A DNA stretch of 46,519 bases from Acidobacteria bacterium RIFCSPLOWO2_02_FULL_67_21 (GTDB lineage: Bacteria > Acidobacteriota > Vicinamibacteria > Vicinamibacterales > UBA2999), in assembly GCA_001767195.1 (NCBI GenBank), contig MEKU01000080.1, positions 20,566 to 67,084 on the forward strand, written 5' to 3'. The position numbers and the translations under genes were made by a program. Positions within the stretch are counted from its first letter, which is position 1. Each line of letters starts with the position of its first letter. The notes below the pieces were generated by a model. That model did no database searches. It saw only the letters and a list, made by a program, of their open reading frames with translations, and was not told the origin of the DNA. Of this stretch, positions 29,955 through 39,006 are shown one piece after another.

Positions 29955-32393
29955 ATGGCGAAAACGCTTGTGGTGCTGCTGGTGGTGCTCGGGGCGGCAT
30001 GGCCCGCTGCCGCGCAGGGTGAGCCGACGATTCTGGGGCGGGTCGTATCGCCGGGGGGCGCTGCGGTCGCCGGCGCCGAGATCGTCCTGCGCTCCGCTCT
30101 GGGGGAAGAGACCGTCACAACGGCCGGCCCGGAAGGGCAGTTCGAGTTTCAGCGCGTCCCGGCCGGTGTGTACCGGCTGCTTGCCTCAGCGATCGGCATG
30201 TCCCCGATCGCGCAGCCGCTGACGGTCGCGGCGGGTCAGCCGCTGTTCGTCACGATCGAGCTGCCCGAGGTGGTGCGGGAGCGCGTCAACGTGGTGGGCC
30301 ACTCGTCGGCGGCCGGCCGTATTCCGGGTGCCGCGCGGATCATCGAGCCTGACGAGATGCAGAAGCTCCAGATCGCCACCGACGACGTCCATCAGATGCT
30401 GCGCCAGATCCCGGGGTTGAATATTCAGGAGGAGGAGGGCTACGGCCTGCGGCCCAACATCGGGATGCGCGGAACCGGCACCGACCGCAGCAGCAAGATC
30501 ACCCTGATGGAGGACGGCGTGCTCGTCGCGCCCGCGCCCTATTCGGCGCCCGCGGCGTACTACGCACCGGTGCCCGGCCGAATGGAATCCCTCGAGGTGC
30601 GCAAGGGATCGAGCCAGGTGAAGTACGGCCCGATTACCACCGGCGGCGTGCTGAATTACGTGTCGACGTCGATACCGTCCGCCTTCCGGGTCCGCGGCAA
30701 CGTGGCCACGGGCGCGGATCGCACCGGCAAGATTTCGGTCAACGTGGGCGACGAGTACCGGAACTTCGGCTGGCTCGTCGAAACCTTCCAGCTTCGCAAC
30801 GACGGGTTCAAGACGCTCGACGGCGGCGGCGACACCGGCACCGACCTGCAGGACTACATGGGGAAGCTGCGCTTCAATACGACGCCCTCATCCACGTTGT
30901 ATCAGGAAGTTGAGTTCAAGATCGGCCGCACCGAGCAGGTCGGCAACGAGACGTATCTCGGGCTGACCGACGAGGACTTTGGCCGCACGCCGCTGCGGCG
31001 CTATGCCGCTTCGCAGCACGACGTCATCAACTCGACTCACGAGCAATACCACGTGCGCCATCTGCTCGCGCGCCGCAACTGGGACGTGACGACGGTCGGC
31101 TACCGGAATGACTTCCAGCGTGCCTGGTACAAGTTGGAAAGCGTGCTCGGGTCTGGGCTGGGGGGTGTGCTGGCCGCGCCCGATCGCTTCCCGCAGCACC
31201 TGGCCGTCCTGAAAGGCGGAGACAGCGCGCCAAACGCGCTCGTCATCCGGAACAACAACCGCGCGTACTTCGGCGCCGGCGTGCAGTCAGTGCTCGGCGT
31301 CTCACTCTCCGGTCCGCGGGTGGACCACAAGGTGGAGGCTGGTCTCCGCTACCACCGCGACGAGGAAGACCGGTTCCAGCAGGATGACGCGTATCAGATG
31401 ACAGCGGGGCGCATGACCCGGACCCGTGCCGGCGCGCCGGGGAGCCAGACGAATCAGGTGGTGGGCGCCTCGGCGGTTGCCGTGTTCCTGTCCGACACGA
31501 TCACCTGGGGCAGCTGGTCGTTCGCGCCCGGTGTCCGCTACGAGACGATCGATTTCGAGCGGATCGACTACTCGCGCTCGGATCCCACCCGCACCGCCGG
31601 GTCTGCCGCCTTGGACACGTCGGTTGACGTCGTCGTCCCTGGCGTCGGCGTCACGTACGAGGTTCGTCCCGGGATGGTGGCGTTCGGTGGAGTGCACAGA
31701 GGCTTTGCTCCCCCGGGACCGGGGTTGGCGCCAGAGACGAACTCTGAAGAGAGCGTGAACTACGAGCTCGGCTCGCGGGTCGAGCGGGGCGCGCTCCGTG
31801 GAGAGCTGATCGGCTTTTTCAACGACTATTCGAACCTGTTGGGGCGGGACACGCTGTCGACGGGCGGCACGGGCGACGGAGACCTGTTCAACGGCGGCGA
31901 AGCGCTGACTGCCGGTCTCGAGGCGGCAGTCGATTGGAATCCGCTGGCCGGACGGCTCGGGGCCTTTGCACTGCCGGTGCGCCTCGCCTACACCTTTACC
32001 CGCGCCGAGTTCCGCAACGATTTCCAGAGCGCCTATGGACCATGGGGAACCGTGCGCGTGGGCGACGGTCTTCCGTATGTGCCGCAACACCAGCTGCACG
32101 CGAGCGTCGATCTCGATCGAGGCCGCTGGCGGGCCCGCCTGGACTCGACGTACCTGGGCCGGATGCGCACGCGCGCAGGCCAGGGCGCGCACGTCGCCAC
32201 GGAATCGACCGAGGCGTATCTGGTCGTCGGCCTGTCCGGCGAGTATGCGCTCGGCGGCGGCGCGGGCCTCTTTGCGAGCGTCCAGAACGTCACCGACAAC
32301 AGCTACATCGTGTCCCGGCATCCCGCGGGGGTTCGTCCCGGCCTGCCGCGGCTGTTTCTCGCCGGCCTGAAGTTCGATGTCGGACGGCGGTAA
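29955..32393 (+). CDS. TonB-dependent receptor, FecA-like
   Basis: Outer-membrane gated channel for a ferric chelate. The 812-aa protein from ATG 29955 (GGAGGG 9 nt upstream) has a signal peptide ending AAAQ, a carboxypeptidase-regulatory-like beta domain (ILGRVVSPGGAAVAGAEIVL), a TonB-box-like ERVNVVG, a plug domain and a beta-barrel ending in FDVGRR. EDGVLVAPAPYSAPAAYYAPV and IKYGP-type KYGPITTGGVLNYVST in the plug match FecA-type ferric dicitrate receptors. The added N-terminal domain is common in Acidobacteria and Bacteroidetes receptors. It is followed directly by a ferric ABC transporter; TonB/ExbBD are not in the window. Confidence 0.92.
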   Translation: MAKTLVVLLVVLGAAWPAAAQGEPTILGRVVSPGGAAVAGAEIVLRSALGEETVTTAGPEGQFEFQRVPAGVYRLLASAIGMSPIAQPLTVAAGQPLFVTIELPEVVRERVNVVGHSSAAGRIPGAARIIEPDEMQKLQIATDDVHQMLRQIPGLNIQEEEGYGLRPNIGMRGTGTDRSSKITLMEDGVLVAPAPYSAPAAYYAPVPGRMESLEVRKGSSQVKYGPITTGGVLNYVSTSIPSAFRVRGNVATGADRTGKISVNVGDEYRNFGWLVETFQLRNDGFKTLDGGGDTGTDLQDYMGKLRFNTTPSSTLYQEVEFKIGRTEQVGNETYLGLTDEDFGRTPLRRYAASQHDVINSTHEQYHVRHLLARRNWDVTTVGYRNDFQRAWYKLESVLGSGLGGVLAAPDRFPQHLAVLKGGDSAPNALVIRNNNRAYFGAGVQSVLGVSLSGPRVDHKVEAGLRYHRDEEDRFQQDDAYQMTAGRMTRTRAGAPGSQTNQVVGASAVAVFLSDTITWGSWSFAPGVRYETIDFERIDYSRSDPTRTAGSAALDTSVDVVVPGVGVTYEVRPGMVAFGGVHRGFAPPGPGLAPETNSEESVNYELGSRVERGALRGELIGFFNDYSNLLGRDTLSTGGTGDGDLFNGGEALTAGLEAAVDWNPLAGRLGAFALPVRLAYTFTRAEFRNDFQSAYGPWGTVRVGDGLPYVPQHQLHASVDLDRGRWRARLDSTYLGRMRTRAGQGAHVATESTEAYLVVGLSGEYALGGGAGLFASVQNVTDNSYIVSRHPAGVRPGLPRLFLAGLKFDVGRR

Positions 32394-32424
32394 CGGATCG
32401 ACTATTTAGGGAGAGCCTGGAGTG

Positions 32425-33534
32425 ATGACGTCGCTCGTATCGGTCGTGGATGCTCCGCGTGGAATGCCGGTGAGCCCGGTGGCCATGCCGATGGTGGCGG
32501 TCGACCGGGTGACGGTGGCGTTCGGCGACCTGCTGGCGCTCGACGGCGTGTCGCTCGAGGTGGAAACCGGCGAGATCGTGTCGCTCGTGGGGCCTTCGGG
32601 ATCGGGAAAGTCGACGCTGCTGCGGGTGATTGCCGGAATCACGCGCCCGACCCGGGGGCGCGTGCGCCTCGCGGGGAGCGAAGTCGCGGGTCCGGCCACG
32701 TTTGTCGAGCCAGAACACCGCCGGGTCGGCCTGGTCTTTCAGGATTACGCGCTCTTCCCGCATCTCACGATCGCCGCCAACGTGGCGTTCGGTCTCAAGG
32801 GGCTGGACCGGCGCGTCGTGCGGCGCACCGTAGGCGAACTGCTCGAGCGGTTCGGCCTCGCGCGCTATGCGGAGAGCTACCCGCACATGCTGTCGGGCGG
32901 CGAGCGGCAGCGAGTGGCGCTCGCACGAGCGTTGGCGCCGCAGCCGCGCGTGATCCTCATGGACGAACCGTTTTCCGGCCTCGACAGCCGGCTTCGCGAT
33001 CGCGTCCGCCAGGAGACGTTGGACGTCCTGCGCGAGACGCACACGACGACCCTCGTCGTGACACACGATCCAAGCGAGGCGATGCGTGCCGCGGATCGTG
33101 TGGCCCTGCTCCACGACGGACGGCTGATCCAGTACGGTCCGGTCGAAGAGGTCTACGCGCATCCGGCGACGGCGTTTGCGGCGCGGTTCCTGAGCGAGGT
33201 CAACGAGCTTTCAGGTACCTGCTGCTGCGGCCGTGTGGACACTGCGCTTGGATCGTTTGCGGCCCCCCACCTTCCCGAGGCGTCGCCAGTACGGGTGTGC
33301 ATCAGACCCCATCACGTGCGGGTGACCGATCGGCCGACCGGTATCCCGGCGATGGTGGTCTCCTCGGAGTTTCTTGGGGAGAGCGATCGGATGATGCTCG
33401 AGGTGCCGGGCCTGGATCGGCCTCTGTGCCTCAGGACCTTCGGTCGCGCGCACATGGCGCCCGGGCACCGTGTGTTTCTGGATGTCGATCCCGCCGGCGT
33501 TGTCGTCGTACCCGACGATGACCGGCCGGCATAG
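32425..33534 (+). CDS. fbpC: Ferric ABC transporter ATP-binding protein (FbpC-like)
   Basis: Energises uptake of Fe3+ from the periplasm. The 369-aa protein has Walker A GPSGSGKST at about 56-64, Q-loop VFQDYALFPHLT, signature MLSGGERQRVALARAL, Walker B VILMDEPFSGLD and the H-loop VVTHDPSEA, followed by a C-terminal TOBE-like regulatory domain from about residue 270. PotA/FbpC-type families share this layout; the adjacent binding protein and permease indicate iron. ATG 32425 and GTG 32422 are both possible starts. A CCC triplet in GTCCCG near 265 is unusual. Confidence 0.92.
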   Translation: MTSLVSVVDAPRGMPVSPVAMPMVAVDRVTVAFGDLLALDGVSLEVETGEIVSLVGPSGSGKSTLLRVIAGITRPTRGRVRLAGSEVAGPATFVEPEHRRVGLVFQDYALFPHLTIAANVAFGLKGLDRRVVRRTVGELLERFGLARYAESYPHMLSGGERQRVALARALAPQPRVILMDEPFSGLDSRLRDRVRQETLDVLRETHTTTLVVTHDPSEAMRAADRVALLHDGRLIQYGPVEEVYAHPATAFAARFLSEVNELSGTCCCGRVDTALGSFAAPHLPEASPVRVCIRPHHVRVTDRPTGIPAMVVSSEFLGESDRMMLEVPGLDRPLCLRTFGRAHMAPGHRVFLDVDPAGVVVVPDDDRPA

Positions 33535-33558
33535 ACGGTTTTCTACCGAGGCCTCGTT

Positions 33559-34587
33559 ATGACACTTTCACTTGTGCGGTTCTTGAAGGCGGCCCTGCCG
33601 GGCGCCGCCGTGCTTCTGTGTGCCGCGACGGCGTCGGCACAGGAGGTCAATCTCTACACCACCCGTGAGCCCGGCCTCATCCAGCCGCTGATGGACGCCT
33701 TTACGAAGGCGACGGGCATCAAGGTGAACAGCATCTTCGTGCGCGACGGACTCGCCGAGCGCGTCGCGGCGGAAGGGACGCGGTCCCCGGCCGACGTCCT
33801 GATGGACGTCGACATCGGCGCGCTGATCACGCTGGTGGATCGCGGGCGGACGCAGCCGGTCCGGTCGAGCGTGCTCGAGGCGGCGGTGCCGGCGAACCTT
33901 CGCGGGAGCGACGGGTCGTGGTTCGCGCTGTCGCTGCGCGCCCGCGTGCTGTACGTGCAGAAAGACCTGAGCCTGAAGTCGTTCACCTACGAGCAGCTCG
34001 CCGATCCGCAGTGGAAGGGCAAGATTTGCACACGCGCTGGCCAGCATGCCTACACCACCGCGCTGATTGCCGCGTACATCGCCCATTACGGCGAAGCGCG
34101 CGCGGAGGCATGGCTGAGAGGGCTCAAGAGCGGCCTGGCGCGGGCCGCGGCGGGGGGCGATCGTGACGGCGCCCGCGACATCATGGGCGGCATCTGCGAT
34201 CTGGCCCTCGGCAATTCCTACTATGTCGGCCTGATGCGGAGCGGCGCCGGCGGCCCGGATCAAGAGAAGTGGGGGTCGGCGATCCGCATCATTCTGCCCA
34301 CGTTTGAGAACGGCGGGACGCACGTGAACGTGTCGGGCGCCGCAATCGCGAAGAACTCGCCGAACAGGGCGAACGCTCTCCGGTTCCTCGAGTTCCTGGT
34401 GTCCGACCAGGCGCAGAAGATGTATGCCGAGGCGAACTTCGAGTACCCGGTGAAGGCCGGCGTTGCCGCGCATCCGATTATTGCCGCCCTTGGACCGCTG
34501 AAGGTTGATGGGCTCCCGCTGGTCGAGATTGCGAAACACCGCGCGACCGCCAGCAAGCTCGTGGACAAGGTCGGATACGACCGCTGA
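33559..34587 (+). CDS. fbpA: Ferric iron ABC transporter substrate-binding protein
   Basis: Periplasmic Fe3+-binding protein. The 342-aa precursor has a signal peptide (LKAALPGAAVLLCAATASAQ) then EVNLYTTREPGLIQPLMDAF, the start typical of FbpA/FutA-type proteins. The region GGICDLALGNSYYVGLM near 210-230 contains the paired tyrosines that bind ferric iron in this family, with a further motif in GGTHVNVSGAAIAKNSPN. It is the third gene of the locus; the gap to the ATPase gene is 24 nt. Confidence 0.94.
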   Translation: MTLSLVRFLKAALPGAAVLLCAATASAQEVNLYTTREPGLIQPLMDAFTKATGIKVNSIFVRDGLAERVAAEGTRSPADVLMDVDIGALITLVDRGRTQPVRSSVLEAAVPANLRGSDGSWFALSLRARVLYVQKDLSLKSFTYEQLADPQWKGKICTRAGQHAYTTALIAAYIAHYGEARAEAWLRGLKSGLARAAAGGDRDGARDIMGGICDLALGNSYYVGLMRSGAGGPDQEKWGSAIRIILPTFENGGTHVNVSGAAIAKNSPNRANALRFLEFLVSDQAQKMYAEANFEYPVKAGVAAHPIIAALGPLKVDGLPLVEIAKHRATASKLVDKVGYDR

Positions 34588-34597
34588 TCCCCGTGTG

Positions 34598-36256
34598 ATG
34601 CTCCGGAGGCCGGGCCGTGGAAGCCCGTGGCTCGCCGCCTCCGGCATCGTCGCTCTCCTCGTTATCGCCCCCATCGCGGCTCTCGCGCTCACGGCATCGC
34701 GGGGGTCGGCCGATCTCTGGCAGCACCTGATCGCCTATGTCCTGCCGGTGGCCGTGCGCGACACCTTCGTCCTGCTCCTCGGCGTCGGGCTGCTGACGGC
34801 GGCTGTCGGCACGACGATGGCCTGGCTGGTCACCGCGTACGATTTTCCCGGGCGCCGCGTCATCGACTGGGCGCTGTTGCTGCCGCTGGCGGTGCCGACC
34901 TACGTGGTCGCGTACGCCTATCTCGATATCCTGCATCCCGTCGGCCCGGTGCAGACCGCGTTGCGCGCGCTGCTCGGCATCGACGACCCGCGCGATTTCC
35001 GGCTGCCGGATATCCGATCCATGGCCGGCTGCGTCGTGCTGCTCGGGTTCGTGCTGTATCCGTATGTCTATCTGACGACCCGAGCCATGTTTCTGATGCA
35101 GACGGCGAATCTGGTTGAGGTGGCGCGCACGCTGGGCATCAGCCGGCGCGGGGTGTTTCTGCGTGTCGCGTTCCCGCTGGCGAGACCCGCGGTGGCCGTG
35201 GGCCTCAGTCTTGTCCTGCTCGAGACGGTCAACGACATCGGCGCGTCGGAATTCCTCGGCATCCGCACGTTGACCGTGTCCATCTATGCGACCTGGATCA
35301 CGCGGTCGGATCTGGCGGGCGCCGCGCAGATGGCGCTGGCCATGCTCGCTGTGGCGCTTGGAGTCGTGCTTCTGGAGCGGTGGGCCCGGCGGCAGCGCCA
35401 GTATGCCAACGATGCGCAGCATGCCCGCCCGCTCGAACCACAGCGGCTTGCGGGCTGGCGCGCGGGCGCGGCGCTGGTCGCCGCCATCACCCCGGTCGCG
35501 ATCGGATTTGCGATTCCTGCGGCGTATCTGGTCGACGAGGCGCTCGCCCGCGTGCGTTTCGCAGGGGTGTCTCGAGTCATCCTGTCGGAGACAAGCGCGA
35601 CCATTGGGCTTTCACTCGTGGCGACGGCGCTGACCGTGCTGGCGGGCCTCGGCGTCGCGTACGCCGTACGGGCGACGGGCCGCGCGGCCGCAGGCGTGCT
35701 CGCGCGCATCGCATCGCTCGGCTATGCCATCCCGGGCACGGTGCTGGCGATCGGGCTGCTTCCGGTCGTCACCGGCATCGAGGCCTTCGTCGATAGCGGT
35801 GCTCGCGCGGTACTTGGGGTGTCCACCGGCCTGCTGCTGCTCGGCAGCGGCGCCGCACTCATCTATGCGTACGTCGTCAGATTCCTGGCGCTCGCCGTTG
35901 GCGGCGTCGAGGCCGGCCTCAGCCGCGTCCCGGCATCCCTGGACGAGGCGGCTCGCACGTTGGGGGAGTCGGCAGGCGGCCGCCTGCGGCGTATCCACCT
36001 GCCGCTCGTGCGCCCGGCTCTCGCGACGGCAGCGCTGCTGGTGTTTGTCGACTGCATGAAGGAGCTGCCGGCGACGCTGCTCCTCCGGCCGCTCGGCCTC
36101 GAGACGCTGGCGACACACTTGTACGGGGAAGCGGTGCGCGGCACGTACGAGGACGCTGCGATTGCCGCACTGTTGATTGTGGCGGCTGGGCTCGTTCCAG
36201 TGGTCATCCTCGCGCGTGTCAGTCGCGCGCGCATCCACGCAGGTCCCCTCTTGTAG
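34598..36256 (+). CDS. fbpB: Ferric iron ABC transporter permease (two fused domains)
   Basis: Inner-membrane channel of the Fbp system. The 552-aa protein has two BPD_transp_1 permease domains in one chain (about 60-270 and 345-545), each with an EAA loop: EVARTLGISRRGVFLRVAFPLARPA and EAARTLGESAGGRLRRIHLPLVRPA. The duplicated form is usual for FbpB/AfuB. The ORF track start at 34505 lies inside fbpA; ATG 34598 (or GTG 34595), 10 nt after the fbpA stop, is preferred. No strong ribosome site is seen, suggesting coupling to fbpA. Confidence 0.94.
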   Translation: MLRRPGRGSPWLAASGIVALLVIAPIAALALTASRGSADLWQHLIAYVLPVAVRDTFVLLLGVGLLTAAVGTTMAWLVTAYDFPGRRVIDWALLLPLAVPTYVVAYAYLDILHPVGPVQTALRALLGIDDPRDFRLPDIRSMAGCVVLLGFVLYPYVYLTTRAMFLMQTANLVEVARTLGISRRGVFLRVAFPLARPAVAVGLSLVLLETVNDIGASEFLGIRTLTVSIYATWITRSDLAGAAQMALAMLAVALGVVLLERWARRQRQYANDAQHARPLEPQRLAGWRAGAALVAAITPVAIGFAIPAAYLVDEALARVRFAGVSRVILSETSATIGLSLVATALTVLAGLGVAYAVRATGRAAAGVLARIASLGYAIPGTVLAIGLLPVVTGIEAFVDSGARAVLGVSTGLLLLGSGAALIYAYVVRFLALAVGGVEAGLSRVPASLDEAARTLGESAGGRLRRIHLPLVRPALATAALLVFVDCMKELPATLLLRPLGLETLATHLYGEAVRGTYEDAAIAALLIVAAGLVPVVILARVSRARIHAGPLL

Positions 36257-36313
36257 GGGTCGCCACGCGACGGGGTTTGCCGATGTGCTTCCGGCAGAGC
36301 CGCTAAATCGACA

Positions 36314-36319
36314 TAAGAT
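36314..36319 (+). promoter_or_regulatory. Candidate -10 of the M16 peptidase gene (leaderless spacing)
   Basis: TAAGAT followed by six bases (CGCGAT) and GTG 36326. No clear -35. Confidence 0.4.
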
Positions 36320-36325
36320 CGCGAT

Positions 36326-37639
36326 GTGTCCGACCTCGAGTTGCCCTTTGCGAAAAAGACACTCCACAACGGCCTGGATGTCATCGTTCATGAGGACCAT
36401 CACGTCCCGGTCGTGGCCGTAAACATCTGGTACCACGTCGGTTCCAAGGATGAACGGCCCGGGCGTACTGGATTTGCGCATCTCTTCGAGCACCTGATGT
36501 TCGAGGGCTCCGAGCATCACAACTCGGGGTACTTCCCGCCACTTCAGCAGGCCGGAGCCCTTCTGAACGGATCCACGAACACCGACCGGACCAATTACTG
36601 GGAGGTCGTGCCGACGAGCGCGCTCGACCTGGCGCTCTGGATGGAGTCGGACCGCATGGGGTACCTCCTGCCTGCCCTCACCCCCGACCGTTTCGAGACG
36701 CAGCGGGACGTCGTGCTCAACGAGCGGAGGCAGAACTACGAGAATCGCCCGTATGGGTTCGCACTCATGGCGATCGTCGCAGCGCTGTTCCCGCCCGATC
36801 ACCCGTACCACTGGCTCACGATCGGTGCGGCCGAAGACCTCCGCTCGATGCGCCTGGACGAGGTGCAGGAGTTCTTTCGAACCTACTACCACCCCGGGAA
36901 TGCGTCGCTGGCGCTCGCCGGTGATATTGATGCGCCGCGCGGCTTCGAGCTGGCCGAACGGTACTTCGGCGACCTGGCCGGAGGCCGTCGCCCCGAGCGC
37001 CTTCGCAGCCCGGCCGCGCTCGAACGCGAGGTGCGGCTCGTGCTCGAAGATCGCGTCCAGATGCCGCGCCTCTACATGGCGTGGCATTCGCCGGCCATGT
37101 TCGCCGAGGGCGACGCCGAGATGGATCTGCTTGCCGATCTGCTGGCAAGTGGCAAGACGTCGAGGTTGTACCGAAGACTGGTGTACGAGCAGCGCGTGGC
37201 CCTCGACGTGTCGGCCTACCAGAACTCACGGGAGCTCGCCGGGTTCTTTCTGCTCGCCGCCACGGTGGCGCCCGGGATCTCCCTGACCGAGATTGCCGCC
37301 ACGATTGATGCCGAGCTTCAGCAACTGGCGGACGCCGGCCCCACTGCGAGCGAGATGGAGCGCGCCCGCGCGCAGACCGAGGCGCACTTCATGTACCGCA
37401 TTCAGACGGTGGGAGGGTTCGGCGGCAAGTCCGACCAGCTGAACGCGTACAACGTGTTTCGCGGCGATCCCGGGTTCTTCCAGACAGACCTGTCACGGTA
37501 CCGGGATGCGACAGGTCCCGCCGTGCGTGCGGCGGCGCGCCGCTGCCTGCCGTTCGATCGCCGTGTGGTGCTGAGCGTGGTGCCTGCCGGACAGCACGCG
37601 GCGGCCCTTGCCGGGTCGGTGCCGGTCTCCGTCTCATGA
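36326..37639 (+). CDS. M16 family zinc metallopeptidase, active subunit
   Basis: Insulinase-type protease. The 437-aa protein has the inverted zinc motif HLFEHLMFEG (H52, E55, H56) and the third ligand downstream in VLNERRQNYEN near 135, so the catalytic site is complete. It is followed with a 4-nt overlap by a second M16 protein lacking these residues. No signal peptide is seen. By analogy with processing-peptidase and PqqF-like pairs I infer a heterodimer, though its substrate is unknown. Confidence 0.93.
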   Translation: MSDLELPFAKKTLHNGLDVIVHEDHHVPVVAVNIWYHVGSKDERPGRTGFAHLFEHLMFEGSEHHNSGYFPPLQQAGALLNGSTNTDRTNYWEVVPTSALDLALWMESDRMGYLLPALTPDRFETQRDVVLNERRQNYENRPYGFALMAIVAALFPPDHPYHWLTIGAAEDLRSMRLDEVQEFFRTYYHPGNASLALAGDIDAPRGFELAERYFGDLAGGRRPERLRSPAALEREVRLVLEDRVQMPRLYMAWHSPAMFAEGDAEMDLLADLLASGKTSRLYRRLVYEQRVALDVSAYQNSRELAGFFLLAATVAPGISLTEIAATIDAELQQLADAGPTASEMERARAQTEAHFMYRIQTVGGFGGKSDQLNAYNVFRGDPGFFQTDLSRYRDATGPAVRAAARRCLPFDRRVVLSVVPAGQHAAALAGSVPVSVS

Positions 37640-39006
37640 TGCGCGTCGATCGCTCGCGGCTTCCCGAGGTCGGCCTAGACCCGATCTTCCGGTTTCCCCG
37701 GATTGCCCGTCACACGCTGGAAAACGGGCTCGATGTCCGCACGGTCGAGCACCGGACCGTCCCGGTGTCCACCTTCGTCCTCACGGTCGCTGGAGGGCTT
37801 GGAGCCGATGCTCCCGGCCAGGAAGGGCTTGCCGCCGTCACGGCCGACATGGTCGACGAGGGGACGGGCGAGTCGGATGCCATCGAAGTCTCCGAGGCCC
37901 TCGCCAGGATTGGTGCCGATTACGATGTCGACGTCGGGGCGGATGCCACGCTCTTCACCATCACGACGCTGTCGCGGTTTGCCGAGCAGGGCGCACGCCT
38001 GCTTTCGGCCATCCTCACGCAACCGAGTCTCCGCCAGGCCGATTTCGACCGTGTCCGGCAGCTGAGGCTCGACCGCCTGCGGCAGCTCAACGATCTGCCG
38101 CCTGCGGTCGCCGAGCGGGCGTTCCTTCGCCTCCTCTATCCAGAACACCCGTATGGGCACCTCGCGATCGGGACGTCCACGTCGCTGCGCTCGCTGGCGC
38201 TGGACGACGTGACGCGATTCCACGCCGGGACGTTTCAGCCGGATCGCTCGACCCTCGTCGTTGCGGGACCCGGCTCCCACGACGAGCTCCGGCAGCTCGC
38301 CGAAGCCACATTTGGGGGATGGTCGGCCAGCCGCGCCGTCGCCCCGGCCGCGGCATCCGACGTGGAGCCGGCCGTCTCGCTGCAGCGCCTGGCTATCGTG
38401 CCTCGGGAAGGCGCCGCGCAGTCCGAGCTGCGGATCGGCCACCTGTCGGCGCGCCGCAGCACGCCCGACTACGCGGCGCTGCTGGTGATGAATGCGGTCC
38501 TCGGAGGCCAGTTCGTCAGCCGTGTCAACCTGCGGCTTCGCGAGGAAAAGGGCTACACCTACGGTGCGCGGACAGGATTCGACTGGCGCAGGGGCCTGTC
38601 GCCCTTTTCGCTTCAGGCGAGCGTCCACACGGCCTCGACCGCGGATGCCGTCCGTGACACGCTCGCGGAGTTCGACGCGATCGGAAGGTCGCGGCCGCCT
38701 TCGGACTCGGAGCTGGCGCTTGCCAAAGCGTCGCTGACGCGCGGCTATCCGCGCAACTTCGAAACCGTGCAGCAGGTGGCCCGCGCCGCGGCGCAGCTCG
38801 CTCTCTACGACCTGCCCGACACCTACTTCGAGGCGTTCATCCCCCGCATCAACGCCGTCGGAACCGACGACGTGGTCAGTGTGGCGGCACGATATGTCGA
38901 CGCCGCCCGGGCGACGACCTTGATCGTCGGCGACCATGCCGCAATCGGCGAGTCGCTCGCATCGCTCGGGCTCGGAGAGCTCCAGGTGTTGCCGGCGGAG
39001 TCCTAG
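37636..39006 (+). CDS. M16 family protein, non-catalytic partner
   Basis: A 456-aa M16-fold protein in which the zinc site is replaced by EGLAAVTADMVDEGT, with no HxxEH. The substrate-binding Arg-Tyr motif of the other half, LRLREEKGYTYGARTGFDW near 305, is present, which is the division of labour seen in active/inactive M16 pairs. Its start overlaps the active subunit (ATGA). An extended C-terminal domain is as in the family. Confidence 0.92.
   Translation: MMRVDRSRLPEVGLDPIFRFPRIARHTLENGLDVRTVEHRTVPVSTFVLTVAGGLGADAPGQEGLAAVTADMVDEGTGESDAIEVSEALARIGADYDVDVGADATLFTITTLSRFAEQGARLLSAILTQPSLRQADFDRVRQLRLDRLRQLNDLPPAVAERAFLRLLYPEHPYGHLAIGTSTSLRSLALDDVTRFHAGTFQPDRSTLVVAGPGSHDELRQLAEATFGGWSASRAVAPAAASDVEPAVSLQRLAIVPREGAAQSELRIGHLSARRSTPDYAALLVMNAVLGGQFVSRVNLRLREEKGYTYGARTGFDWRRGLSPFSLQASVHTASTADAVRDTLAEFDAIGRSRPPSDSELALAKASLTRGYPRNFETVQQVARAAAQLALYDLPDTYFEAFIPRINAVGTDDVVSVAARYVDAARATTLIVGDHAAIGESLASLGLGELQVLPAES

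Noticed and set aside
35612-37087. 491-aa minus-strand ORF
   Set aside because: Crosses the fbpB-M16 boundary and has no motifs; a shadow.
37675-38937. 420-aa minus-strand ORF
   Set aside because: Antisense to the second M16 gene; no domain.
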